64,000 bases of DNA from Streptomyces sp. NBC_01498 (GTDB lineage Bacteria; Actinomycetota; Actinomycetes; Streptomycetales; Streptomycetaceae): positions 2,108,001 through 2,172,000 of the forward strand of contig NZ_CP109598.1 in NCBI RefSeq assembly GCF_036327775.1, read 5' to 3'. The position numbers and the translations under genes were made by a program. Positions 8,770 through 22,300 of the stretch are shown here, one piece after another. The notes under the pieces are model-generated. The model was not told the DNA's origin, ran no database searches, and saw nothing but the letters and a program-made list of their open reading frames with translations. Within the stretch, counting starts at the first letter, position 1, and every line of letters begins with the position of its first letter.

Positions 8770-9980
8770 GCCGGTCGCCGGTCGGCGGGGAGGACAGGGC
8801 CGAGAGCCCCGGGGGGACGGCGGTCTGCGGTGGCCGTGCGCCGCGCGCGCCGCGCCCCGCGCGGAAGGGCCCCGCCCGTATCCGGTCCGGGCATCAGGCG
8901 CTGGGCGGGCCCGAGACCGGCGGGCTGCGGCCGTTCTCCATCAAGACGAAGCTCGGCATGCTCGTCGTGGTCTCCGTGCTCATCACCACGGGGCTGCTGA
9001 TGGTGGCGCTGCGCACCGAGACCGAGCTGCGCTTCATCACGGTCTTCTCCATGATCGCGACGCTGCTGATCACCCAGTTCGTGGCGCACGGCCTGACCGC
9101 GCCGCTGGACGAGATGAACACCGTCGCGAAGGGCATCTCGCACGGCGACTACACGCGGCGGGTCAGCGGCGCGGACCGCCGCGACGAGCTGGGCGACCTG
9201 GCCTCCACCATCAACCGGATGGCGGACGACCTGGAGGCCGTGGACCGGCACCGCAAGGAGCTGGTCGCGAACGTCTCGCACGAGCTGCGCACCCCGATCG
9301 CCGCGCTGCGCGCCGTGCTGGAGAACGTGGTGGACGGGGTGTCCGCCGCCGACCCGGAGACGATGCGTACGGCGCTGAAGCAGACGGAGCGGCTGGGCCG
9401 GCTGGTCGAGACGCTGCTGGACCTGTCCCGGCTGGACAACGGCGTACTGCCGCTCAAGGCGCGCCGCTTCGAGGTGTGGCCGTATCTGTCGGGGGTGCTG
9501 AAGGAGGCCAATCTCGCGGCCTCGCAGCGCGGGCTGAGTTCCGGTTCGGGCAATCACACCCGGACGGACGTACATCTGCATCTGGATGTGTCGCCGCCCG
9601 AGCTGACGGCGCACGCGGACGCGGAGCGGCTGCACCAGGTGGTGGCCAACCTCATCGACAACGCGGTCAAGCACAGCCCGCCGCACGGCCGGGTCACGGT
9701 GCGGGCGCGGCGCGGGCACGGTCCCGAGTCGCTGGACCTGGAGATCCAGGACGAGGGGCCGGGCATCCCGGAGCAGGAGCGGCACCGGGTCTTCGAGCGG
9801 TTCAACCGGGGCAGTTCGCCGTCGCCGCACGGGCCGGGCAGTGACGGCGGTACGGGGCTGGGGCTGGCGATCGCGAGCTGGGCGGTGGATCTGCACGGCG
9901 GGCGCATCGGGGTGGCCGAATCCGTACGCGGATGCCTCATCCAGGTGACACTTCCGGGAATCCCTCGGGCGCGGGGTTGA
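8766..9980 (+). CDS. Sensor histidine kinase, partner of the upstream regulator
   Basis: An inner-membrane kinase of 404 residues. Two membrane helices (about 59-82 and 90-108) are joined by a loop of under ten residues, so there is almost no extracellular sensor; sensing is probably within the membrane or in the cytoplasm. A HAMP domain follows (about 108-160). The phospho-acceptor is His172 in NVSHELRTPIAA. The ATPase domain has N-box NLIDNAVKHS, G1 DEGPGIP and G2 GGTGLGLAI. ATG at 8766 overlaps the regulator stop. The N-terminal 50 residues are basic and low in complexity. Confidence 0.93.
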   Translation: MSRSPVGGEDRAESPGGTAVCGGRAPRAPRPARKGPARIRSGHQALGGPETGGLRPFSIKTKLGMLVVVSVLITTGLLMVALRTETELRFITVFSMIATLLITQFVAHGLTAPLDEMNTVAKGISHGDYTRRVSGADRRDELGDLASTINRMADDLEAVDRHRKELVANVSHELRTPIAALRAVLENVVDGVSAADPETMRTALKQTERLGRLVETLLDLSRLDNGVLPLKARRFEVWPYLSGVLKEANLAASQRGLSSGSGNHTRTDVHLHLDVSPPELTAHADAERLHQVVANLIDNAVKHSPPHGRVTVRARRGHGPESLDLEIQDEGPGIPEQERHRVFERFNRGSSPSPHGPGSDGGTGLGLAIASWAVDLHGGRIGVAESVRGCLIQVTLPGIPRARG

Positions 9981-10285
9981 CGTAGGGTTTCGCACTGGAG
10001 ACACCGGACGTGTCGGTTCCCACGGGATCCGGCCGGGACGGGACGGTTGTCCGGCCTCGTACGCGGGCCGGACGTGCCGGGCCGGTGGTGCGGTGTCTCC
10101 GTGGTCCGAAGGACAGCAGGAAGGGAAACCGGGTTTGTTTCCCGCCAATTCAAACGCCGAAACCAGCATTCCGGTGTGACTTGCGTGACGTTGACCCGGC
10201 CCGGTCTGCTCCTCCCGGTCCGGTAGGCGTAGCCTTGATTCCCGCTGTCCATCACCTTGTGAAGCGGAAGAGGGCGGTTGCCGCC
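9981..10285. other. Leader region of kgd, no gene seen
   Basis: About 305 bp upstream of kgd. A TTGAC lies at about 10191, but no well-spaced -10 element follows it, so no promoter is called. Lower-GC sequence at about 10130-10190 is compatible with a promoter region. Confidence 0.4.
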
Positions 10286-14185
<3,900 letters not shown>

Positions 14186-14227
14186 CACCGTGACGGCCGT
14201 CGGGTGACGGCCCCGAAGTGAACCGGG

Positions 14228-14263
14228 AGGGCCCGGCACCGCGTACCCACGGTGCCGGGCCCT
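14228..14263. terminator. Bidirectional terminator between kgd and the FxsT-like gene
   Basis: A perfect 14-bp stem (AGGGCCCGGCACCG at 14228-14241 with its complement at 14250-14263) closes an 8-base loop. It lies between two convergent genes and can serve both. Confidence 0.85.
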
Positions 14264-14284
14264 CGTCCGTGCGACGGGGTGCGC

Positions 14285-17200
14285 TCAGCCCAGATACGGC
14301 TCGAAGTCCCAGTAGGGCCGCACGCGTTGGCGCGCCGACAGGGTGTGCTGGTGCTGCGCGCCCATGGTGCGGGTCAGCTTCTGGAGCGCGTCCTCCTCGA
14401 CCTTGTCCGCCTCCTCGTGCTGGCGCAGCGCCCGCAGGTCGGCCGCCAGCGCCGTCTGGCTGGAGAGCGTCATGGGGTGGTCGTCGCCGAGGGCCGCGCG
14501 GGAGCGCCGCAGGGTGTCCCTGCTCAGTTCGGCGGCCTCCTCCAGCCGGCCGGTGAGATTGCGCCCGCCCGTCGCGTTCAGCGCGCAGCACAGGGTCCAC
14601 GGGTGGTCGTCGCCGAGCAGGGTGCGCAGTCCGGTGAGCGCCTGCTCGAAGAGGACGAGCGCGCCGTCCCGGTCGCCCTCGGCCTGCATGAGCAGTCCGA
14701 TGTTGGACTGCATGCCGGTGGTGACGGGGTGGGCCTGGCCGACCAGGGCGCGGTAGGTGTCCTCGGCCTCGGTGAGCAGTTCCCGGGCCAGGCCCAGATC
14801 GCCGTGCACCCGCAGGTAGTTGCCGTAGTCGGTGACGAGCATCAGGTTGTTGTGGTGGCCCTTGCCGTACGACCGCTCGTGGTGCAGCAGCAGATCGGCC
14901 ATCATCGGGCCGAGGTCCTCGCCCTTCGCGCCGGCCCGGCGTTTGCACATGACCAGGTTGTGCTGCGCCCACAGGGTCTGCGGGTGGTGTTCGCCGAGGA
15001 CCTGGATCTGGGTCCGTACGGCCATCTCCTGCCGGGCCAGGGCGTCGTGGTAGCGGCCGAGGAGGCGAAGGTCGCGGGCGCAGGCGTTGATCGAGTGCAG
15101 GGTGCCGACGTGCCGGGCGCGCAGGACGGTCTCGCGCCTGCGGAGCGTGTCGAGGTCGGTCTCGTACGCCTTCTCGTACTGGCCGAGGAGCCGCAGACTC
15201 ACGCCGAGGTTGTGCTGGGCCTGGAGGGTGTTCCACTCGTCCTCGCCGAGGAGTTCCCGGCAGACCTCGACCACGTCCCGCTGGAGCCGGTGCGACTCCG
15301 GGTAGCGGCCGAGGAAGCGCAGGTCGGAGCTGAGGCCCCGGTTGGCGTTCATCAGCCGGATCGGGTCGGGCTCCGGCTGGGCGAGGAGCAGGTCGAGGGC
15401 CACGCTGTCGCGGTCGTACGCCTCGTGGAACCGGCCGCTGGCCCGCAGGATCACCGTGGTCTGCGCGGTCAGCTCCAGCATCTGCGGCGAGTCGGGCGCG
15501 AACAGTCCGACCCACCTGTCGCGGACCCGCCGGGCGAGGTCCCGGCCGACGGTGTACTCCCCGCTGGCGTAGCAGTACCGCAGGCAGTTGAGGACGAGCT
15601 GCACGGTGCGCGGGCGGGTGGACTCCAGCGCGCCGGACACTTCGAGCTGGGGCAGGATCTCGGCGTACCGGGGCCACTGCCGGGTGTCGGAGTACTCGAC
15701 GGGGTCGCTGACGGCGAGCACCCGGCGGACCACCTCGCGGTGGGCCTCGCGGTCGTCTCCGGCGGTGAGCCGGCTGACGATGCCGTGCACGACCCGGTGC
15801 ATGTGGACGGACTCCTGGCGGGAGCCGGTGTCACGGGCCGTCGAGACGGACAGGCTGCGTGAATCCCGGGTGATGACCGACAGGTTGGCGAGGGTGTCCA
15901 GGGCGCGCGGCCAGTCGGGGGTGTCGTCGGCGATCCAGCGCAGCTCCTCCGGGAGGTCCTCGGGGGCGGCGCCGCGGACGAGTCCGATGGGGATACGGCC
16001 GGGGGCGAAGCAGGCGCAGAGCTTGAGCAGTTCGAGCGCGCGCGGCTCGGACTCCCGGACCCGGTTGAACAGCATCGACCAGGACGTGAGGGACGAGCTG
16101 GGGTAGTCGCCCAGTTCGGCCGCCTCGTCCAGCGGGTTGATCTCGCCGCTGTGCACCTTGTCGAGGTACTCCGGCGCCGGCATCCGCGACTCGCCGAGCA
16201 GCGCCGCCGCGTGGGTCAGCTGGAGCGGCAGGTCCTGGAACTCGGCGGCGACCTCGTCCGCCTCGCCCGCCGTGATGTGCGGGGCCCGGCGCATCAGGTA
16301 GCCGGTCGACTCGGCGCGCTGGAAGACCGGCACCTCCACGAGGTCCCCGACCGCCCGCCAGCCGTGGTTGCGCGAGGTGATCAGCACATGGCCGGTGCCG
16401 CCGCGCGGCAGCATCGCGGCGGCCTCCTCGACCTCCTCCCAGCCGTCGAAGATCACCAGCCAGCGGCCGTGCGGGGCGCCCCGGCGCAGGGCGTCGCGCA
16501 CCGCGCGGATCCGCTCGCCGGGCTCGGAGCCGCTGCGCAGGCCGAGGGCCGGCGCCAGCTCGCCGAACCGGTCGCGCTGGATGCCGCGCTGGTCGGAGTT
16601 GACCCACCAGACGACGTCGTAGTCGGCGCTGAAGCGGTGGGCGTACTCGGCGGCGAGCTGGGTCTTGCCGATGCCCGCCATGCCGACGAGCGCGCAGACG
16701 GCGGCGCCGGGCTGGACCTCCGTGAGGGCTTCCTGCACCCGGTTGAGCAGGTCGTCGCGGCCGGTGAAGCGGAGGTTGCGGCGCGGCACCTCACCCCAGA
16801 CGGCGGGGGCGTCGCTGGGGTAGCGGGACGGGGAGGGCGTCATGTCCGGGCGGGGGGCCGCCGGTTCGAGGGAGAGCTGGGTCAGCAGGCGCCGCTCCGC
16901 CTCCTGTTCGCCGATGCCCCACAGGTCGACCGGCTGGAGGACCGCGGTGGCCGGCGCGAGGGAGCGGTTGGTCAGGTTGACGGCCGCGAACCGGTCGGCG
17001 TGGTCGGCGACGAAGCCGCGCAGCACGTCGTTCCACTCGCCGTCGCGGCGCGGTCCGAGCTTGAAGAACCAGTCGCTGAGCACCAGCAGGACCCGGCCTC
17101 TGGCCAGCAGGAGGTCGCCGAGGGCGTCCTCCAGGGCCTGTTCGCGGTCCGGGTCCCAGCGGTGCGTGGTGACCCGGTGCCCGTGGGCTTCGAGCCGGCG

Positions 17201-17308
17201 GGCGATCCAGGTGGCCCACGGCCGGTGGTGGCCGGGGAAGACGACCACGAAATGCTGGGACTCCTGATCGGGGCCGCCGTCCCCCGTCAGGTGCCGCTGA
17301 GCGACCAT
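14285..17308 (-). CDS. fxsT: FxsT-like TIR-like/NB-ARC/tetratricopeptide STAND protein
   Basis: A large signal-transduction ATPase of 1007 residues. Residues 18-115 (HFVVVFPGHHRPWATWIARRL to FAAVNLTN) form a TIR-like domain. The NB-ARC ATPase follows, with P-loop GMAGIGKT at 209-216, a Walker B-like WLVIFDGWEE, and further NB-ARC motifs. The C-terminal 450 residues are tandem tetratricopeptide repeats of the NB-ARC/TPR type (repeated GxxHPxTL units). This domain order is that of the TPR protein of the FxSxx-COOH systems. ATG at 17308 follows GAGGAGA. It is the last gene of an operon with an HExxH enzyme and a short peptide. Its likely role is oligomeric sensing or handling of the modified peptide. 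The exact function is unknown. Confidence 0.8.
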   Translation of the reverse strand: MVAQRHLTGDGGPDQESQHFVVVFPGHHRPWATWIARRLEAHGHRVTTHRWDPDREQALEDALGDLLLARGRVLLVLSDWFFKLGPRRDGEWNDVLRGFVADHADRFAAVNLTNRSLAPATAVLQPVDLWGIGEQEAERRLLTQLSLEPAAPRPDMTPSPSRYPSDAPAVWGEVPRRNLRFTGRDDLLNRVQEALTEVQPGAAVCALVGMAGIGKTQLAAEYAHRFSADYDVVWWVNSDQRGIQRDRFGELAPALGLRSGSEPGERIRAVRDALRRGAPHGRWLVIFDGWEEVEEAAAMLPRGGTGHVLITSRNHGWRAVGDLVEVPVFQRAESTGYLMRRAPHITAGEADEVAAEFQDLPLQLTHAAALLGESRMPAPEYLDKVHSGEINPLDEAAELGDYPSSSLTSWSMLFNRVRESEPRALELLKLCACFAPGRIPIGLVRGAAPEDLPEELRWIADDTPDWPRALDTLANLSVITRDSRSLSVSTARDTGSRQESVHMHRVVHGIVSRLTAGDDREAHREVVRRVLAVSDPVEYSDTRQWPRYAEILPQLEVSGALESTRPRTVQLVLNCLRYCYASGEYTVGRDLARRVRDRWVGLFAPDSPQMLELTAQTTVILRASGRFHEAYDRDSVALDLLLAQPEPDPIRLMNANRGLSSDLRFLGRYPESHRLQRDVVEVCRELLGEDEWNTLQAQHNLGVSLRLLGQYEKAYETDLDTLRRRETVLRARHVGTLHSINACARDLRLLGRYHDALARQEMAVRTQIQVLGEHHPQTLWAQHNLVMCKRRAGAKGEDLGPMMADLLLHHERSYGKGHHNNLMLVTDYGNYLRVHGDLGLARELLTEAEDTYRALVGQAHPVTTGMQSNIGLLMQAEGDRDGALVLFEQALTGLRTLLGDDHPWTLCCALNATGGRNLTGRLEEAAELSRDTLRRSRAALGDDHPMTLSSQTALAADLRALRQHEEADKVEEDALQKLTRTMGAQHQHTLSARQRVRPYWDFEPYLG

Positions 17309-17365
17309 GTGCGCGTCTCCTCATTCAATCGAACCGCGCCATTCCCTGACGGCGCGTCTGAAATG

Positions 17366-18640
17366 TTACCGAACGTCACCGTCGCCTGACAGGGAATCGG
17401 ACCGCTCGTGCGGGGTGTTCCGGCCCTGGCCGAGGGTGTGGAGGTGCTGTTTCATCGACACCGTGAACCGGGTTCCGTGGTGGGTGAGTTGATGGCTGTT
17501 CAGCAGGACGGGGAGCGCGTCGGCCACCTGTTCGCCGTACTCCGCGCGGCGGGCGCGGGCGGCGCGGCGGGCGTCCGGGGAGGCGCCGGGGCGGGTCGCG
17601 ACCCGCGACCACAGGTCGGCGAGGGCGAGGTGCGCGTACGTCCCCTGGAGTACGCCGCCGAGGGGGCGGAGGTCCTCGCGCCACGCGACGCGGTGCACGG
17701 CGGAGGCGTCGGCGTCGTGCAGCGGGAGCAGGTCCGCGAGGACGGCGAGCTTGCTGTGGGCGAGTTCGTGGACGAGCACCTCGGCGAACCGTCGCGCGGT
17801 GCCGGGCAGCGCGGAGTGCACGGCCCAGGGGGCGGCCCGCAGGGTGCCGCTGGAGGCGCCCTCGGCGGCGGGGGTCATCGGGACCACGGACCGTACGAGC
17901 CCGGTGACCTCGCCGGCCCGCCAGGGGTCGGCGGCCTCCAGCAGGGCCACGGCGGCGCGCCAGCGGGTGAGCCAGGCGGCGCGGTCGGTGCCGGGGCCGG
18001 GGGCGGGCCCGGTGCCGAGGTCGTCGAGGCGGGCGGCGCTGCCGGGCAGCACGGCCAGGGAGGTCCAGCCGGCCCCGGTGCCCCGGCCGCCGGGGCCCAG
18101 GAGGACGGAGCGGGTCCGGCGGCCCTGGGGGGTGAGCAGGACCCCGCGCGGGCCGGAGCGGACCCGGACGTGGCGGGTGCGGGTGGCGTGGACGCCGATG
18201 CCGGGAAGGGTCAGGTGCCCGTCGGCGGTGGGCAGTACGGTGTCGAGCCGGGCCCCGGTGCGCAGCGCCGTCCCGACGGCGATGCCCCCGAGGGGGCGGA
18301 GGGCGGTCGCGAGGGCGTCCGGTCCGTCCGTGTTGAGGGCGGCGACGATCCAGCCGCCGACGGCGGGGTAGTCGAGCTGCCGCCGGGCGGCGGCCGGGGC
18401 GGGTGCTTCGGCGCGGGCCAGGAGGCGCCAGTCGCGGTCGAACGCGGCGGCGGCCTCCGACGGTAAGCCGCCGTGCCCGACGCGGGCGAGGAGCGCCTTG
18501 AGGAGGACCAGCCGCCGACTGTGCAGCGCCGCGTGCAGCAGGTCGAGGTCGGACGTCCGCTGGCGGGTGGCGGCGAGCCGCACGAGGGCGCCGGGCGGGA
18601 CCGCGAAAGCCCCCGGGACCGGAGCCATCACCTCCGCCAC
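17366..18640 (-). CDS. HExxH-motif peptide-modification protein (alpha-ketoglutarate-type peptide hydroxylase family)
   Basis: A protein of up to 424 residues with the motif VLVHELAHSKL (HELAH at 291-295) followed by a conserved-looking block WREDLRPLGGVLQGTYAH (320-337) that could supply a third metal ligand. Proteins of this type co-occur with short peptides and FxsT proteins. Some relatives, often fused to radical SAM domains, are peptide beta-hydroxylases rather than proteases (recalled). The start is uncertain: GTG 18640, GTG 18631 and ATG 18628 are in frame. The GGAGG just before 18628 is very close to that ATG. Only 40 bases separate it from the peptide gene upstream and 57 from fxsT downstream, so this is one operon. 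Confidence 0.75.
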   Translation of the reverse strand: MAEVMAPVPGAFAVPPGALVRLAATRQRTSDLDLLHAALHSRRLVLLKALLARVGHGGLPSEAAAAFDRDWRLLARAEAPAPAAARRQLDYPAVGGWIVAALNTDGPDALATALRPLGGIAVGTALRTGARLDTVLPTADGHLTLPGIGVHATRTRHVRVRSGPRGVLLTPQGRRTRSVLLGPGGRGTGAGWTSLAVLPGSAARLDDLGTGPAPGPGTDRAAWLTRWRAAVALLEAADPWRAGEVTGLVRSVVPMTPAAEGASSGTLRAAPWAVHSALPGTARRFAEVLVHELAHSKLAVLADLLPLHDADASAVHRVAWREDLRPLGGVLQGTYAHLALADLWSRVATRPGASPDARRAARARRAEYGEQVADALPVLLNSHQLTHHGTRFTVSMKQHLHTLGQGRNTPHERSDSLSGDGDVR

Positions 18641-18680
18641 GCCGCGAAACCGGCCGGATCCCGCCGCCGCGCGGGCCGGT

Positions 18681-18860
18681 TCACGGACCGTCGTTCCACG
18701 CGTCGGTGAAGGAGCCGGGGCAGCGGAGTACGTCCTCGACGGCCGCGGTCAGCGCGTCGTCGTCCAGTCTCCGGAGGGTGCGCAGGTCGACACCGGTGAG
18801 ATCGGGGAGCTCGGGGCCGCCGATCTGCGCCGCGGATCCGGGCACACGTTGCTCCAGCAC
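18681..18860 (-). CDS. FxsA-like short precursor peptide, 59 aa
   Basis: A small gene preceding the HExxH enzyme. GTG at 18860 follows GGGAGGAGCAAC, an excellent ribosome binding site. The frame is open far upstream but without similarity, so the short version is preferred. The leader segment LPDLTGVDLRTLRRLDDDAL (residues 18-37), followed by TAAVEDVLR, matches the leader pattern of FxSxx-COOH precursors. The C-terminus is different: CPGSFTDAWNDGP (47-59) instead of a terminal F-x-S-x-x. The probable core therefore holds Phe, Asp, Trp, Asn and Asp residues open to modification by the HExxH enzyme. No radical SAM gene is adjacent. The role as precursor is inferred from leader similarity and gene order. 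Confidence 0.7.
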   Translation of the reverse strand: MLEQRVPGSAAQIGGPELPDLTGVDLRTLRRLDDDALTAAVEDVLRCPGSFTDAWNDGP

Positions 18861-19323
18861 GTTGCTCCTCCCCGATGCCCGCGAGGGCGTGTGGTGAAAG
18901 TCCCGCCTCACGTACACGAGTCCCGCCTCGCGTACGCACACACACCAGACGCCGCGAGCACCGCTCTGCGGGGCGGACGGCGCTGTGTTTCCTGGCACGC
19001 CTCCGGGAGGCGTCGCCGTGAGGATTCTTCTTCCCGACCCCCGTGAATCGGAAACCCGTTCCCCAGCGGGGTAGTTGGGGTTCCGGCCGCCGGGCGGGGC
19101 GCCCCGGGCGGGCCACGGGGAGCGCGTACGGGGCGCACCAAGGCCCCCACGGGTCGCACACGCCGGGGCGTCACCGGCGGGCCGGCAGGGCGAACACGCC
19201 CCCGGCGCCGGGCCGTTGGCGCACCGCGTACGGGACGGTGCCAGGCCCGGCCGGGCGCGCCCGCGTGGCGGCCCGGTCCGCCGTCCGCGGCTCACCGACT
19301 CAGCGGCTCACCGGCTCACCGGC
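18861..19323. other. Intergenic region upstream of the peptide operon, with 18-base direct repeats
   Basis: No gene is seen. Two near-identical direct repeats, AGTCCCGCCTCACGTACA (18900-18917) and AGTCCCGCCTCGCGTACG (18919-18936), are spaced by 19 bases. They sit 40-76 bases upstream of the peptide start, which suggests a regulator binding in tandem on one face of the helix. A second tandem tract, a CGGCTCAC-type unit repeated about five times, runs from about 19287 to 19334 and overlaps the 3' end of the next gene. Confidence 0.6.
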
Positions 19324-22300
19324 TCACCGGCTCAGTCTCTCGATCCGTTCGCGGGTCGCCCGGACCTCGGCCTCCGGGACCGGGGTGCCGTGGTCCGTCA
19401 GCCGGCGCCAATGGCGGTCGGCCGCGCGGTAGTCGGCCAGGGCGGCGAAGGGGCGGGTCATGCGTTCGTACAGGGCGCCCCGGCCGTGCAGGGCGCGGGC
19501 GGCGATCACGGAAGGGGCGGGGGCCTCGCTGAGCGCCCGCCCGTAGGCCGTCTCCACGGAGGCGAAGTGCGTGTCGGCGTCGGGCAGTTCGAGCCGCGCG
19601 CCGGCCAGCGCCAGCCAGGCGCGGGCCCGGGTGACCGGGTCGTCGGCGCGGCGGGCCGACAACTCCAGCAGATGGCAGCCCTCGTAGACGTCGGGCAGGA
19701 AACCGGCGCCCGCCCCGGTGCCCCGGTAGCGGCCCAGCAGCGCCGTACCGAGCAGCAGATGAAGCCGCCAGCGCAGCGGGGCGCGGGAGGAGACGTTGGT
19801 CAGCGCCTCGCGCAGGATGCCCTCCGCGCGGTCGGGCCGGCCGGTCACGGTGAGCAGCATCTCGCCCCATTCGGCGAGGAGTTCGCAGCGGGCGCGGCTG
19901 TCGCGCGGCTCGCCGCGCTCCGCCTGCCGGTACGCGGTGTCCGCCGCCTCGGTGTCCCCCGCCTCCCGGTGGATCCAGGCGCGTTCGTGCCGGGCCCGCA
20001 GCAGCAGGCGGGCGCTGTCCCCGGCGGCCGACTCGGCCGCGTCGGTGAGGGAGAGGAGTTCCGCCGTGTCGCGTTCGCCGGTCAGCCGCAGCGCGGCCAC
20101 CAGGTCGAGGAGCGCGCCGGCCCGGCGGGGCGGCGGGGCCTCCAGTTCGGCCAGCAGGGGCAGGGCGGAGCGCAGTTCGCGGGCGGCGGCGCCGGCCGGC
20201 TCCTCCCGTTCGGGTCCGGTCCTGGCGAGGTCGAGCAGGACCCGGCCCATCCGCAGCCGGCGCGCCGTCTCGGTGGCGAGGTCTCCTCCCTCGGCCATCT
20301 CGACCAGTCCGGCGACGGCCGCGTGCAGCCACTGGACGTCACCGTCCTGGCGCCACAGTTCGTGCCGGACGTCGGCGCGGGCGACCGCCGTGGCCGGTTC
20401 GCGCCCGGTGAACAGCCCTTCGGCGCGGACCAGCAGCCGACGTGCCTCGGCGGGGTCGCGGCGTGCCTCCGCCGTGTTGGCGCGGGCGAACAGCACCCGG
20501 CCCAGCAGATGCCGGGAGCGCCCGCCTCCCTCGGCGGCCAGCGCCGCCTCGGCGAGCGCCTGCGCGTCGAAGAGCATCTGCCGGTCGCGCCGGTCGCGCC
20601 AGAGGCCCAGCAGCCGTTCCGCCTCGTCGAGCCGGCCGGGCACCGGGCGTACGGGCTGGTACCAGCGCACCACCCGGGCGGGGACCTGCGCGAACAGCTC
20701 CTCGTCGGCCTGCGGTCCGCCGTCCGGGTCCTCCGGCACCACCGGGTGGCCGGTGTCCAGTCCCTGGAGGCGGGCGACGGCCAGCGCCGGGAAGTTGCGC
20801 ATGCCCTTGCCGAAGCGCCGGGTGACGTACTCCGACAGGTACTTGAGGACCAGTTCGGCGGCGCCCCGGTCGAGCATCTCCAGCAGCAGTTCGCGGACGC
20901 CGGGCGCGAAGTCGTAGCGCGGGCCCCGCATGTCGGCGATGTCCGGCAGCCGCTCCAGCAGCCCGCCCAGCAGCACTTCGGCCAGTTGCATCGGCCCGGT
21001 GTCCGGCAGCAGGGCCTCCTGCACGAGCTGCATGACGGGCAGGTAGAGCGGTACGGCCGCGAGGTGCACGGCCAGTTCGAGGGCGCCGGGCGACGCGCCG
21101 GAGCGGAAATCGCGCAGCCGCGCCTGCGGGGTGCGTGCCCCGGAGTACGGCCCCGCCGCGTGCCGTGCCGGGTGCCGGGGCAGGACCCAGCCCGCCGCGC
21201 CGCGCATGGTCCGGGTGCCGGTGCCGCCGAGCAGTTGGGCCCAGTGGCCGAGCACCCGGTCCGTCGGCAGCAGGACGGGCACCGGGAGCGCCCCGGCGGG
21301 CGGTGTCTCGCGGCCGTGCGTCTCGTCGGGCAGGAACCGGGTGCCGCGCCCCACTCCCGGCTCGTGCACGAGCGTCCCCGGGTCGGCGGGCAGCGCCGTA
21401 CGGTCCCACAGGCGGGGCGGCAGCGGCTGCACGACGGCGATCTGGGAGGTCTCGGCCCACCGGTACAGCAGCCGCTGGGCGGCGCCGGACTGCCACAGCG
21501 GGCCCACGCAGTCGCTGATGACGAGGGTGAGCCGGCGGCCGGAGAAGTCGCGGAGCCGGCCGGCGGGGCGCAGCCGGGTCTGGTGCGGGTCGGGCCCGGT
21601 GCCCGCCATCACCGAGCCGTCCGGGCCCTGGTGCAGATAGTGCACCTGGACGTCGCGGAAGGCGCCGAGCCGTTCGCACGCCTGGCGGAGACGTTCCAGG
21701 GTCGGCTGCCAGACGGACGCGGTCGGGGAGGCGTCCATCAGGAGCTGGATCTCGGCCTCGCGGCGCGCGGCCGGGCGGCGTACGGGGCGCAACAGGCCGT
21801 CGGCGGCGCTGCGTTCGGCGGTCTCCTCCTCGTCCAGATCCGTACCGAGGACCGGGGGGACGGGCGGCTGGTAGCCGCGCAGGGGGCGCAGCGAGCGTTG
21901 CAGGCCGAGCAGTCCGGACAGGGCCCCGGTGGCGGGGGCCCGTATCGGGAAGGAGCGGGTGGGGACGGCCTCGGCGCCGGAGGGGGCGTACAGCGACAGG
22001 GGCGCGGTCTGTTCGGGGCCGGGGGGCGGGGGCTCGGGCGGGGGCGCCTGCTCGTCGGTGGGCGGGCCGACGGCGGTGTCGGAGGCGGTGGCCCCGGCGG
22101 TGGGCGGGCCGTCATGGCCGGGACGGTCCGGTGTCCGGGCCCTGGGGGTCGTCAGCCGGGCCAGCCACAGGGCGTCGGCCAGCGCTTCGGCCGACATGTC
22201 GCGGCCCGCCGCGCGCAGCCGGGCGACCAGCTCCGTCAGCCCGTCGGCCGCGCCGGAGGTCCCGGCCGACGGCTCGGTGACCGGCCCCGCGGACGGGTCG

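Noticed and set aside
14252..17389. Long plus-strand frames opposite fxsT
   Set aside because: They have no motifs and are antisense to a protein with clear ATPase and TPR signatures.
18861..19295. N-terminal extension of the small peptide to 204 residues
   Set aside because: There is a strong ribosome binding site directly before GTG 18860, and the extension is low-complexity sequence crossing the direct repeats.
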